A DNA stretch of 64,000 nt from Embleya sp040605455 (lineage in GTDB: Bacteria > Actinomycetota > Actinomycetes > Streptomycetales > Streptomycetaceae): NCBI RefSeq assembly GCF_040605455.1, contig NZ_JBEXCV010000026.1:9085-73084 (forward strand), in the 5' to 3' direction. The notes under the pieces were generated by a model. That model was given only the letters and a program-made list of their open reading frames with translations. It was not told the DNA's origin and did no database searches. Positions 33,537 through 42,072 of this stretch are shown here, one piece after another (position 1 is the stretch's first letter; each line of letters begins with the position of its first letter). The position numbers and the translations under genes are program-made.

Positions 33537-34889
33537 TTTTCGGGAGGGCCGTCGGCGCAGCACGAGTACCGCGAGACCGGCGCCGAGCACGATCGCCGCG
33601 GACAGCCCCGCCCAGACCAGCGAGCCGTCGAAGGCCGAGGATTTCTCCTCTTCCCCGGACGAGTCGATGAGCTTGTGTTCGGTCCGGATCAGGTTGCGCG
33701 TGGCCGGTGACTCGTTCGCCGGCGGGGTCGAGGGTCGATCAAGGCCGAGAGTGTTCGCGTCCTGCACGTACACCGGGCCGGGTTCCTTGTTGCCGGCCAC
33801 CGACACGTCGACGGCCAGTGGGCGCGACTCGCCTTCCCCCTGGGCCGCTACGGCGATGTAGTACCAGCCGGGCAGCATGTCGGCGACCTCTTGTTGCCGG
33901 TCGCTGCGATTGAGGAAGCGCACCGGTCGGGTGGCGAAGGGATTCTGTCCCTTGGCGAAGATGTGCTCGGTGTCGTGCACGCCCCACGAGTCCTGAGCCA
34001 GCTGCTCGCGGATGGGATTGTAGAAGTGGGTCTGTACTCCGATGATCTGCTTCCCACCGCCGACCCGGGTCTGGAAGGCGAGGCTCTGGCCCCAATCGAG
34101 GTGAACCCGGTAGAAGGCCCACTCCCCCGGGGCGAGGGTGTCGGTGTAGTGGCCGGAATCGGGCAGGGTGGTCGCCGAGGCGAACGAGCCGCCGCCGACC
34201 ACCGGTCGCGCCACGCCGCCCGGCTCGGTGTATCGCGCGATGTCGGCTTCGGCGGGACCTTGGTCCAGGGCCTGCGGTTCGAGCAGCACCTGGAGTTCAA
34301 GCGGCGCCGGGGGTCCCGTGCCGCGGCGGGTCACCGAGAACACCTGCCGTCCCGGTCGAACACATCCGTTGGCATCGGTACCGGAGGCCGTCCAACGCAC
34401 GGAGGCCGTGACGACCTTGGACAGGTTCTGGTCGAGGCCGGTATCCGAGGTGCAGACGCCGGAACCACGCTCGCCGATCTGCTTGACGTCGAGCGCTTCG
34501 AGGCCCTTGATCCTGCTGACGGTGGTGCCCGAGACGTAGGCGGTATGGCCTGCGGGCACGTCCACGGCGTAGTACTTCACTTCCTTGTCGGCCAACTCGT
34601 CCAGGTAGCTCCCGGGAGCCAGCGCCGCGGCGCGAGCCGGATCCGAGCCACCGTCGACCGCGACCCCCGTCGGTTCGTAGCCGCGCGGCGCGGTCTTGGC
34701 GACATTGATCCCAGTCTCCGGCTCGGCCCGCTCGTTCATCGAACCGGAGGCGTCCGGCACAAGCATCACCGGGGCCGGTCCTTCGAGTTCGGCCGCTTGG
34801 GCGGACAGCCCGCCGGTGAGTGCCGACGCGGCACCGAGCGCGACCGTGAGGGCGGCGGCCGCGCAAGCCGGAAGTGCTCTGGATCTCAT
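33531..34889 (-). CDS. Secreted membrane-anchored protein with a vestigial VWA domain
   Basis: About 452 residues. A signal peptide of about 33 residues precedes APVMLVPDASGSMNERAE, a clear start of a VWA domain with an intact DxSGS, but the remaining strands and the second metal motif are missing. The rest (about residues 85-410) is a repeat-like ectodomain with YYAVDVPAGHTAYV and WAFYRVHLDWGQSLAF, related to the protein encoded at 29533-30666. A helix (LVWAGLSAAIVLGAGLAVLVL) and basic tail anchor it. No good ribosome site precedes the ATG. The stop lies inside an 8-bp repeat array. Divergent from the secretion locus. Confidence 0.8.
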   Translation of the reverse strand: MRSRALPACAAAALTVALGAASALTGGLSAQAAELEGPAPVMLVPDASGSMNERAEPETGINVAKTAPRGYEPTGVAVDGGSDPARAAALAPGSYLDELADKEVKYYAVDVPAGHTAYVSGTTVSRIKGLEALDVKQIGERGSGVCTSDTGLDQNLSKVVTASVRWTASGTDANGCVRPGRQVFSVTRRGTGPPAPLELQVLLEPQALDQGPAEADIARYTEPGGVARPVVGGGSFASATTLPDSGHYTDTLAPGEWAFYRVHLDWGQSLAFQTRVGGGKQIIGVQTHFYNPIREQLAQDSWGVHDTEHIFAKGQNPFATRPVRFLNRSDRQQEVADMLPGWYYIAVAAQGEGESRPLAVDVSVAGNKEPGPVYVQDANTLGLDRPSTPPANESPATRNLIRTEHKLIDSSGEEEKSSAFDGSLVWAGLSAAIVLGAGLAVLVLRRRPSRKP

Positions 34890-34909
34890 GTCCGGGAATG
34901 TAGATCGAA

Positions 34910-34924
34910 TTGCAGTCGCAAACA
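34910..34924. repeat. Dyad repeat copy 1 (TTGCAGTCGCAAACA)
   Basis: First of two 15-nt direct repeats that differ at one base (TTGCAGTCGCAAACA here, TTGCAGTTGCAAACA at 35075-35089). Copy 1 lies 21 nt upstream of the VWA-relic gene start. Each also forms an inverted repeat of TTGC(A)/(T)GCAA halves. Confidence 0.55.
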
Positions 34925-35074
34925 AGAGATTCGCTAGTAGAAATTTTGGTGCGCCTACAAGCGCCCCGTTTGCCTTGATTGAGCAGCTTATGGAGCGTAT
35001 GACCAGCTCGTTTTCGACTCCATGCAGCCCCCGCCTGCCCTGTGCGGGCCGACCATCGCACGACCGGACCGGCG

Positions 35075-35089
35075 TTGCAGTTGCAAACA
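35075..35089. repeat. Dyad repeat copy 2 (TTGCAGTTGCAAACA)
   Basis: Second copy, with perfect TTGCA-GT-TGCAA symmetry in its first 12 nt. A looser third copy is at 35180-35191. Confidence 0.55.
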
Positions 35090-35435
35090 TCCGGTCGGTG
35101 ATCACGAAGGTGCCTGCCGCTCGCGGCAACGCGCACATTCACTGTGCACATCGAAACTCATATTCGCCCGATCGGCGCTTTGCCAGTGCAATGTATAACC
35201 GGAAAACCGAATCGGTGGCCGCTCGCGCTCTTGTACTCTTGCCGCAGGAATCCGATGCGACCCGACCGGTCTCCGGAGCCGAACAAGGGCGAATAATCGG
35301 CGCAATCGAGATATCACCCTCCCAAGGTGCAGTGGCGTACACCTGCGTGCGGCCGCCCGGAGGGCGGGCACGTTCGCATCGCATGAAATCCACATGCGAG
35401 AAAGAGCCGATCCAAGAGTTGAGGCTGGAGGTGCG

Positions 35436-36056
35436 ATGAGCAAACCGACGGTAACCAATCCGTGGATCACCGCCACCGTCACCGAAACGCCCGAGGTCTT
35501 GGACCCGCAGCCGGCCCCGTCGCCCACGATGATGCCGACTCGGCCTCGGCCCGGAGCGGTACTACCTCCGCACGACGGTGGTCTACCGATTCGACACCTC
35601 GACCCGAACGAGCAGGCGCCGTGGTGGTGGCTGGGCTGCCACGGTGGTGCCGGTGTCGGCATGTTGAGCGCCACGTTCCCCGACGGTCGGGACGCGGATC
35701 GGCACTGGCCGGTCCCCGGTGACGGCACGTCGACGAGCGTCCTGCTCGTCGCCCGCACCAACGTCCCGGGTCTGCGGGCGGCGCAGACGGCCGCCCGGCA
35801 GTGGGCCTCGGGAGGCGTGCCGCAGGTCCGGTTGCTCGGCCTGGTGGCGGTAGCCGACGCGCCCGGCACCCTGCCCAAACCGTTGCGCGATCTGCTGAAG
35901 CTGGTGGCCGGGGCCTTTCCCCGTACCTGGGCCGTCCCATGGATGGAACCGTGGAGATTCGGCGAAACACCTCCGGTCGCCGAACTTCCGAAACCGCTGG
36001 CCCGGCTGGCCGGGGATCTAAGCCACGTTGTTGCGAGAAACCGAGGCTCCTGGTGA
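35436..36056 (+). CDS. DUF6668-like protein, first gene of the secretion locus
   Basis: About 206 residues from an ATG with GGAGG upstream. After a Pro/Thr-rich N-terminus (about 60 residues) comes a compact domain starting WWWLGCHGGAGVGML, with TSVLLVARTNVPGLRAAQTA and QVRLLGLVAVADAPG, which recalls a P-loop NTPase-like sheet but without a full GKS/T. I take it as DUF6668, found with actinobacterial conjugation-type loci. The stop overlaps the next GTG. Confidence 0.7.
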   Translation: MSKPTVTNPWITATVTETPEVLDPQPAPSPTMMPTRPRPGAVLPPHDGGLPIRHLDPNEQAPWWWLGCHGGAGVGMLSATFPDGRDADRHWPVPGDGTSTSVLLVARTNVPGLRAAQTAARQWASGGVPQVRLLGLVAVADAPGTLPKPLRDLLKLVAGAFPRTWAVPWMEPWRFGETPPVAELPKPLARLAGDLSHVVARNRGSW

Positions 36057-36388
36057 TATCTACTGTTTTCGCTGCGATCAATGGAATTCAGGCATGGGCA
36101 ACCGACGATGATAAGCCTCCGTCGCCGCCACCCCCCGGCAAGCCGAACATGCCGAATCCGAAGACTTTCACGCCGAATAAAGATCTCACCGACGGCATCG
36201 CAAATATTGCCGGCGTGGTGTCCTACGGAATCCTCGTCTTCTCGTTCCTGGTCGCCCTTGTATGCACAGGCATGATTTGGAAGGCGCACAAGGACGGCGG
36301 GCAGGCGTCCTTCGTCGGACTCGGCATGGCAATGCTCACGGTGATTGTTTCCGGCAGCCTGGCCACCATCTTCAACCAGGTGACCTGA
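36053..36388 (+). CDS. Small two-helix membrane protein, VirB2/TrbC-like
   Basis: About 111 residues. An N-terminal hydrophobic segment (residues 1-16) could be a cleaved signal, followed by a Pro/Lys-rich stretch, then two membrane helices (about residues 52-76 and 88-108) separated by the short basic loop KAHKDGGQ. This two-helix layout and its place at the head of a T4SS-type cluster match VirB2/TrbC pilin-like subunits, though there is no clear sequence signature. Codon use is less GC-biased than the neighbours. The GTG overlaps the previous stop. Confidence 0.6.
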   Translation: MISTVFAAINGIQAWATDDDKPPSPPPPGKPNMPNPKTFTPNKDLTDGIANIAGVVSYGILVFSFLVALVCTGMIWKAHKDGGQASFVGLGMAMLTVIVSGSLATIFNQVT

Positions 36389-36446
36389 CCCGCGAACCCG
36401 TCCCCTTTTTTCACCGTGATTCGCGGCCCCATTCGGAGTAGAGCGC

Positions 36447-37241
36447 ATGGCCTGGTTGAGAAAGGAACAGTCGGCATCGAGCGGATATGACGACGAAGGC
36501 AGCCGTTTCGCACAGCCCGGCTTCATCGCATCCGCACTTGTCATCCTGTTCGTCGTCCTCAGTGCCGTCTATCTCGCCGTGGCGGGCGGGGACGGAAAAT
36601 CTCGAGCCGCCCCGCCTACCACATCGCCCAACGTCGCCCCGGTGACGCTCGCACCCATCCCGGACTCGGTGTCCGTCGATGCGAACGCGTGTCCCGTCAC
36701 GCAGGTAGCGGATGTGACCCGCCCGACCCAACCCCCCCGGGATGTCGCGTGGCAGTCGTTCCGCACGGTACTGGTCCCGGCCTCTTCGACAGCCGGGCCC
36801 CTGGTCACCCAAGGCGACGTGGCTCGCTGCTATCAACAGACGCCCACCGGCGCTCTGTTGGCGACCGCGCAGATCACGATCCGGTACGCCTTCGCGGAGA
36901 ACTGGCGCAGAGTGGTCGCCGAGCAGGTCGTACCCGGGCCGAACGCGGACGCCTATTCGCTGCCGCGCATCGAACAGGAGTTGACCCGTGGCGCCCCGCG
37001 CCCACCAGAGCCGGGGAGCCTGTCACAGATCGCCGGTTTCAAGTTCGTCGCCTTCAGCTTCCAATCCGCTTCCCTGGAAATCGCACGCCGTACACCGGCC
37101 GGAAATTTGCAGGCGTTCGTGCACACGGTCGTCTGGACGAACGGCGACTGGAAATTGGAACTCCAGCCGGACGGTGCCGATGCGCCGATAGGTAGAAATC
37201 TGATCTCGCTGGAAGGGTTCATTCCCTGGGGGGGCTCTTAA
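36447..37241 (+). CDS. Membrane-anchored VirB8-like component
   Basis: A 264-residue protein with a short cytoplasmic N-terminus, one helix (about residues 27-46) and an external domain of about 200 residues. The domain's alternation of helix and strands (RYAFAENWRRVVAEQVV, FKFVAFSFQSASLEIARRT, AFVHTVVWTNGDWKLEL) suits the NTF2-like fold of VirB8/TcpC scaffolds, which connect the inner-membrane complex to the wall side. This is inference from topology and context. GGAG precedes the ATG. Confidence 0.6.
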   Translation: MAWLRKEQSASSGYDDEGSRFAQPGFIASALVILFVVLSAVYLAVAGGDGKSRAAPPTTSPNVAPVTLAPIPDSVSVDANACPVTQVADVTRPTQPPRDVAWQSFRTVLVPASSTAGPLVTQGDVARCYQQTPTGALLATAQITIRYAFAENWRRVVAEQVVPGPNADAYSLPRIEQELTRGAPRPPEPGSLSQIAGFKFVAFSFQSASLEIARRTPAGNLQAFVHTVVWTNGDWKLELQPDGADAPIGRNLISLEGFIPWGGS

Positions 37242-37244
37242 AAC

Positions 37245-38945
37245 GTGGAGCGGAAAATATGGCGGGTCGCGCGGCCTCGGGCCGCACGCCGCCCGACCCG
37301 TCGCAGAGCCTTCTTGATGCCGGCGCGTGTCGCTGTGGTCTTCGGCTTCGTTCTGTCCTTCCTCGTCCTGCAAAGCGGTCAGCCCAGCAGTGCCGTGGAT
37401 AAATATGACAAATCTTGCGTCTGGTTTCCGGACAATGCCGCAGGATCGAAATGGACCTTCTATTGTCCGGCCGAGGATTCCTCCAAGAAGGATGAAACCG
37501 GCGTATGGGCCGGTTTTCAGCTCATCGGCGGCGACACGGCCAAGGCCAAGAAAGACCTGGACAAGTGGCGCAAGGACGAACTCAACCTCACCGGTAAGGC
37601 ACTGGAAGCGGCCGGAGGTCTCGGAAACGAGCCCAATACGCTGGACGCGCCGCAGAACAGATCCTTCATGCTGGACGGCGCTGAGAACGCCCAGAGCCCG
37701 TGCGTCCTGATGGACGGAAAGCATGGGGGCGCCAAGGAGAAGCGCGAGGTCAAGTGCGTCGAGGTGCGGGAAATGCTGATGAAGGGGGAGCATCCCTGCA
37801 ATCTCGCACCGGCGCCGTCGCGCGGGCTGTGCGGGCAGGATCACCGGTCCTGGGACGAATGGGGAAAACATCAAGGCGACACGCTGACGTGCGACAACAC
37901 CTCGAAGATCTCGGCCTGCCCCGAAAATAATGCGACCGCGCAGAATGCGGCGAAGGGTGAAGACACCAAATTCTTGAACGAACCCATAACGTACATTCGG
38001 GACCAGAGCAAGAGCGCAGTGCGCACGACGTTGTTGTGGTGGATCAAGGCGCCGGATCCCTTGATCAGCGAAAGCGACAAAACGGACTGCGACGAGATGA
38101 CCGGCAAGTACACGGACCGCACGAAACCATATCCGTGCAGCAGGAACACCACCGACTTCCTCACCCGGCACACGAACCCGTTCACCTACTTCCTGGCACT
38201 GGCCTGCGTCATATTCGCCGGCTTCAAGCTCGCGTACACGCGCGACGCGAGCTCGGTGAAGGATGTCGTCAAGGGAACCATCACTCTCGTGCTGGTCACC
38301 GGCAGCGCGCTCTTCCTGGTCAATGTCGCCGTCAGAGCCTGTCAGGCATTCACCGATTGGATCGTCGTGCGAGGTCTCAGTCCGGAGACCAACGGCGCAG
38401 CCAACCCGGACCTCGCACTCCAAGACGCCGCGGACAGATTCGCGCAGAGTCTGGAGGGGTTCAATGCCATCGTGCTCTTCCTCCTGGCCGCGTTGGTCAT
38501 CATTTCGTCCAACATGGTCCAGTACTTCTACATGACGGCCCGCTTGTTTTTCGTGATCGTGCTGACCGGGACACTTCCGCTGACCGCCGCAGCCACCTCG
38601 ACGGCGGCCGGCAGAAACCTGTTCCAGCGGCACATCTCGTATCTGGTCGCCTTCATCTTCGTGAAGCCCGCATCAATGATCATCTTCGTCGCGGGCGCCC
38701 GGCTCTGGGCACCACCGGGATATCAGGGTCTGGACCCCAGCGATCAGTTCCGCGGCTTGTTCGTGCTCGCACTGGTCACCCTGGTCGGTCCCGCGACCGT
38801 CCGGGTCGTCTTCGCCATGACCGGCCCGGCGGCCGGCTCCAACGCGGCGAACCTCGGTGCGGCGAGCGCCATCCTGACAGTCGGCGCGAGGAGCGTCGGA
38901 GCCGCATCGAACCTGGTGCGACACCGGAACCAAGGGGGCAACTGA
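37245..38945 (+). CDS. Polytopic VirB6/TrbL-like channel protein with Cys-rich ectodomain
   Basis: About 566 residues from a GTG 3 nt past the previous stop. A signal-like helix (27-43) is followed by a Cys-rich ectodomain (about 50-290) and then about six membrane helices (about 305-530), the last ones Ala/Gly-rich, as in VirB6/TrbL channel proteins. The ectodomain opens with a Cys, a Pro 4 residues on and YCP (C-x15-C spacing), and includes SPCVLM and EHPCNL; the same pattern recurs in the protein encoded at 42073-42921. Codon use contains many AAT/AAA/TAT codons. The stop overlaps the next ATG (TGATG). Confidence 0.75.
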   Translation: MERKIWRVARPRAARRPTRRRAFLMPARVAVVFGFVLSFLVLQSGQPSSAVDKYDKSCVWFPDNAAGSKWTFYCPAEDSSKKDETGVWAGFQLIGGDTAKAKKDLDKWRKDELNLTGKALEAAGGLGNEPNTLDAPQNRSFMLDGAENAQSPCVLMDGKHGGAKEKREVKCVEVREMLMKGEHPCNLAPAPSRGLCGQDHRSWDEWGKHQGDTLTCDNTSKISACPENNATAQNAAKGEDTKFLNEPITYIRDQSKSAVRTTLLWWIKAPDPLISESDKTDCDEMTGKYTDRTKPYPCSRNTTDFLTRHTNPFTYFLALACVIFAGFKLAYTRDASSVKDVVKGTITLVLVTGSALFLVNVAVRACQAFTDWIVVRGLSPETNGAANPDLALQDAADRFAQSLEGFNAIVLFLLAALVIISSNMVQYFYMTARLFFVIVLTGTLPLTAAATSTAAGRNLFQRHISYLVAFIFVKPASMIIFVAGARLWAPPGYQGLDPSDQFRGLFVLALVTLVGPATVRVVFAMTGPAAGSNAANLGAASAILTVGARSVGAASNLVRHRNQGGN

Positions 38946-40444
38946 TGAGTAACGTCACCAGCCACGACGTTCGCACATATGGAAACTGGCAGAAGCCGAT
39001 CTCGCCGGGTCTGGGCCGCTTGGGCTTCATCGGCACCGTGGCCGGCATCGGTGGCCTGCTGCTCGTCATCCTGGTGATGATGATCTCGTTCGTCGGCGCC
39101 CTCGTCGTGGGCGTGCTCATCGCCCTCGCCCTGCTGCCGATGGTCATGCGCGACAAACACGGTCGCAACGGCTTCCAATGGGCTGCCGCCCGTGTCTCGT
39201 GGAGCGCGGGCAAGGCCCAGGGAGCCCACCTGTACCGATCGGGCCCGCTCGGTCGGCTCTTTCTCGGCACCTGCAAGCTCCCCGGCCTCGCCGCCGCCTC
39301 CAAACTCCACGAGGCGCACGACGCGTACGGCCGACCGTTCGCCCTCGTCACCATTCCCGCGACCAATCACCACACCGTCGTCCTCACCTGCAGCGCCGAC
39401 GGTGCCTCCCTGGTCGATCCCGACCAGGTGGACACGTGGGTCGCCTACTGGGGCCTGTGGCTGTCCCAGATCGGCCACGAGCCCGGTCTCGTGGCGGCTT
39501 CGGTCACCATCGAGGCCGCACCCGACACCGGCGAGCGTCTGCGCGGCGAGATCGACGGCAATGTGGTCGCCGGGGCGCCTTCGCTCGCCAAGCAGGTGCT
39601 GGAGGAAGTGAGCGAGGCGTACGGACAGGGATCGGCACAGATGTCGACGCGGGTGGCGCTCACGTACTCGGGGGCCGCGCGAGGAGCACGGGCACGTCGC
39701 AACGCCGAGGAGATGGCGGTCGATCTGGGCATGCGGCTCCCCGGACTGTGCAGCAGCCTGCAGATGACCGGGGCCGGCCCGGCCCGGCCGATGACGGGTC
39801 GGGAGTTGACCGAACTGGTCCGGGTCGCCTACGACCCGAGCGTGGCCACCTTCATCGATCAGGCCCGTTCCAAGCGCACGAGTGATCTGCGTTGGGACGA
39901 CGCGGGCCCAACGGCCACCGAGGAATCGTGGGGCCACTACCGGCACGACAGTGCCTTCTCGGTCACGTGGGCGATGTCGGAGGCTCCTCGCGGCGAGGTG
40001 TACTCGAGTGTCCTCACCCGACTGGTGTCTCCGCACCCGGACATCATGCGCAAGCGAGTGACCCTGTTGTACCGGCCGCACGATCCCGCGACGTCGGCTC
40101 GACTGGTGGAACGCGACCGCAAGGACGCCATGTTCAAGGCGAAGCAGTCCAAGGTCGCCAATGCCCGCGACTCGATCGCGGTCCAAGCCGCCGAGCAGGC
40201 CGCCCGCGAAGAGGCGACCGGCGCCGGACTCGTTCGATTCGCGATGCTGATAACCGCCACTGTCAACGACGCCGCCGACATCAAACTCGCGGCGTCCGCG
40301 GTGGACAACCTCACCGCATCGTCCCGAATTCTCGTGCGGCGCGTCTACGGCTCGCAGGCCTCCGCGTTCGCGGCGGCACTCCCGTTGGGACTGGTTCTCC
40401 CCAACCATCTCAAGCTCCCGCAAGCCCTGCGTGAAGCGGCGTGA
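38945..40444 (+). CDS. SCO6880-family protein (VirB3-VirB4 N-terminal equivalent)
   Basis: About 499 residues. Two closely spaced helices near residues 30-75 resemble PrgI/VirB3 anchors. The rest is soluble and resembles the N-terminal domain of VirB4/CagE ATPases: VDTWVAYWGLWLSQIG, MSTRVALTYSGAARGARARR, and a repeated helical/strand pattern ending ASAFAAALPLG. No Walker A or B motif is present; these are supplied by the next gene. It belongs to the family named after S. coelicolor SCO6880. ATG overlaps the previous stop. Confidence 0.75.
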   Translation: MSNVTSHDVRTYGNWQKPISPGLGRLGFIGTVAGIGGLLLVILVMMISFVGALVVGVLIALALLPMVMRDKHGRNGFQWAAARVSWSAGKAQGAHLYRSGPLGRLFLGTCKLPGLAAASKLHEAHDAYGRPFALVTIPATNHHTVVLTCSADGASLVDPDQVDTWVAYWGLWLSQIGHEPGLVAASVTIEAAPDTGERLRGEIDGNVVAGAPSLAKQVLEEVSEAYGQGSAQMSTRVALTYSGAARGARARRNAEEMAVDLGMRLPGLCSSLQMTGAGPARPMTGRELTELVRVAYDPSVATFIDQARSKRTSDLRWDDAGPTATEESWGHYRHDSAFSVTWAMSEAPRGEVYSSVLTRLVSPHPDIMRKRVTLLYRPHDPATSARLVERDRKDAMFKAKQSKVANARDSIAVQAAEQAAREEATGAGLVRFAMLITATVNDAADIKLAASAVDNLTASSRILVRRVYGSQASAFAAALPLGLVLPNHLKLPQALREAA

Positions 40445-40493
40445 CGCGTCGAGTCCCCGGAACACTCGTTTCGGAACAAGGGAGTTGAGTCCG

Positions 40494-42071
40494 TTGACGA
40501 ACAACACTTCGGTCGATCACACCACCGCCTTCGGCGAATCGGCGCCCACCGCGGCATTGCCGGCGCCGGACATAGCGCGCAAGCGTTGGGGCCGAAAGTC
40601 AAGTCGGCCCGCCGATGCCGCCGGCAAGCAACCTCGGCCGCAGATTCGACGGCCGGGACCGAGGGGCTTTCGCGGCTGGGGTCAGGGGGCACCCGCGTAC
40701 GTCGAGACCCCCCCGGAATGGCGGGGTACCACGGTGCAGGTCTGCGGACTGTGGCCCTTCGGCGCGGGCTCGGGCACACCCGGCGTCGGCGTACCGCTGG
40801 GCCGGTCCCTGGCCGGCGGCGCCACGGTGTGCTGCGACCCGATCAGTTGGTTCACGCGTGCCAACCTGTTGCTGAACCCCAGTGAGTTCGTGCTCGGCAA
40901 GCCTGGACTCGGCAAGTCCACGATCGTGCGAAGGCAGGCTCTGGGGCTCGCCGGATACGGCGTCAATCCCGTCGTCTTCGGCGACCTCAAGCCCGACTAT
41001 GTGGATCTGATCCAAGCCCTCGACGGTCAGGTCATCACGCTGGGGCGCGGGCGCGGCTATCTCAATGTGCTCGACCCCGGAGAAGTGACCGAGGCAGCCG
41101 CACGGCTCCCGCTCAAAGCGCGGCAGGCACTCCTGGCGGAGGCGCACGGCAGGCGATTGAACGCGGTGGCCTCGCTGATCACCGTCTTGCGCGGGCAGCC
41201 GCCGACGGACCGCGAGGAAAGCATCCTCAACGCCGCGCTGACGGTCCTGCACGACCGACACGACGGCGTTCCGGTGATGGCGGATCTGGTGCGGTTGTTG
41301 CGGGAGGCCCCCGACCCGGTCCGTGCGGTGGCGTTGGATCGCGGTGATCTCGCCCGCTACCGGGACATCACCGAGGGCCTGGAAGCGTCGCTGGTCGGTC
41401 TGCTCGGCGGCGGGCGACTGGGTGAACTCTTCGCGCACCCCACCACCGAGGCCATGCACCACGACCGCCCGGTGTGCTTCGACGTCAGCAGCATCGACGA
41501 CTCCGAGGGCCAACTTCAGGCCGCGGCCCTGCTGGCCTGTTGGAGCTATGGGTTCGGCGCCATCTCGGTCGCCCAGGCCCTGGCGGACGCCGGACTGGAG
41601 CCGCAGCGGCACTACTTCGTGATCCTGGACGAACTGTGGCGTGTCCTGCGCGCCGGGCGTGGTCTGGTGGACCGGGTCGACGCGCTGACCCGGCTCAACC
41701 GCCAACGCGGCGTCGGCATGGCGATGATCACGCACACCATGTCGGACCTGCTGGCGCTGCCCACCGAAGAGGACCGGATGAAGGCCAAGGGCTTCGTCGA
41801 GCGCGCCGGCATGGTCATCTGCGGCGGTCTGCCGGCCGCGGAGATGCCGCAGCTGACCGAAGTCGTGAGCATGACGGAGTCGGAGCAGCAGATCATCACC
41901 GACTGGTCCACTCCCCCGTCCTGGGACAGCGAGACGGGCACCGACTCGGCTCCTCCCGGGCGTGGGAAGTTCATGGTCAAGGTGGGCGGGCGTCCCGGCA
42001 TCCCCGTTCAGGTCGAACTCACGCCGTCCGAGCTGCGCATCAACGACACGAACCGCAAATGGACGACGTGA
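40494..42071 (+). CDS. VirB4-type ATPase (C-terminal half equivalent)
   Basis: About 525 residues from a TTG with GGGAG upstream. A Pro/Arg-rich N-terminus leads into an ATPase core with Walker A GKPGLGKS (residues 135-142) and Walker B YFVILDELW (374-382), and QRGVGMAMITHTMSD as the sensor/arginine region. This is the FtsK/VirB4/TraG P-loop class. It lacks the VirB4 N-terminal domain, which sits in the preceding gene. It should energise substrate transport and assembly at the membrane base. The next ATG follows the stop by one base. Confidence 0.88.
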   Translation: MTNNTSVDHTTAFGESAPTAALPAPDIARKRWGRKSSRPADAAGKQPRPQIRRPGPRGFRGWGQGAPAYVETPPEWRGTTVQVCGLWPFGAGSGTPGVGVPLGRSLAGGATVCCDPISWFTRANLLLNPSEFVLGKPGLGKSTIVRRQALGLAGYGVNPVVFGDLKPDYVDLIQALDGQVITLGRGRGYLNVLDPGEVTEAAARLPLKARQALLAEAHGRRLNAVASLITVLRGQPPTDREESILNAALTVLHDRHDGVPVMADLVRLLREAPDPVRAVALDRGDLARYRDITEGLEASLVGLLGGGRLGELFAHPTTEAMHHDRPVCFDVSSIDDSEGQLQAAALLACWSYGFGAISVAQALADAGLEPQRHYFVILDELWRVLRAGRGLVDRVDALTRLNRQRGVGMAMITHTMSDLLALPTEEDRMKAKGFVERAGMVICGGLPAAEMPQLTEVVSMTESEQQIITDWSTPPSWDSETGTDSAPPGRGKFMVKVGGRPGIPVQVELTPSELRINDTNRKWTT

Positions 42072-42072
42072 C

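Larger units (their letters stand above)
34890..35435. promoter_or_regulatory. Divergent regulatory region of the secretion locus
   Basis: About 545 nt between the VWA-relic gene and the first secretion gene, visibly richer in A and T than its surroundings. It holds three related dyads: TTGCAGTCGCAA (34910), TTGCAGTTGCAA (35075) and TTGCCAGTGCAA (35180). No gene is supported. The arrangement suggests several binding sites of one regulator controlling both directions. Confidence 0.5.
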
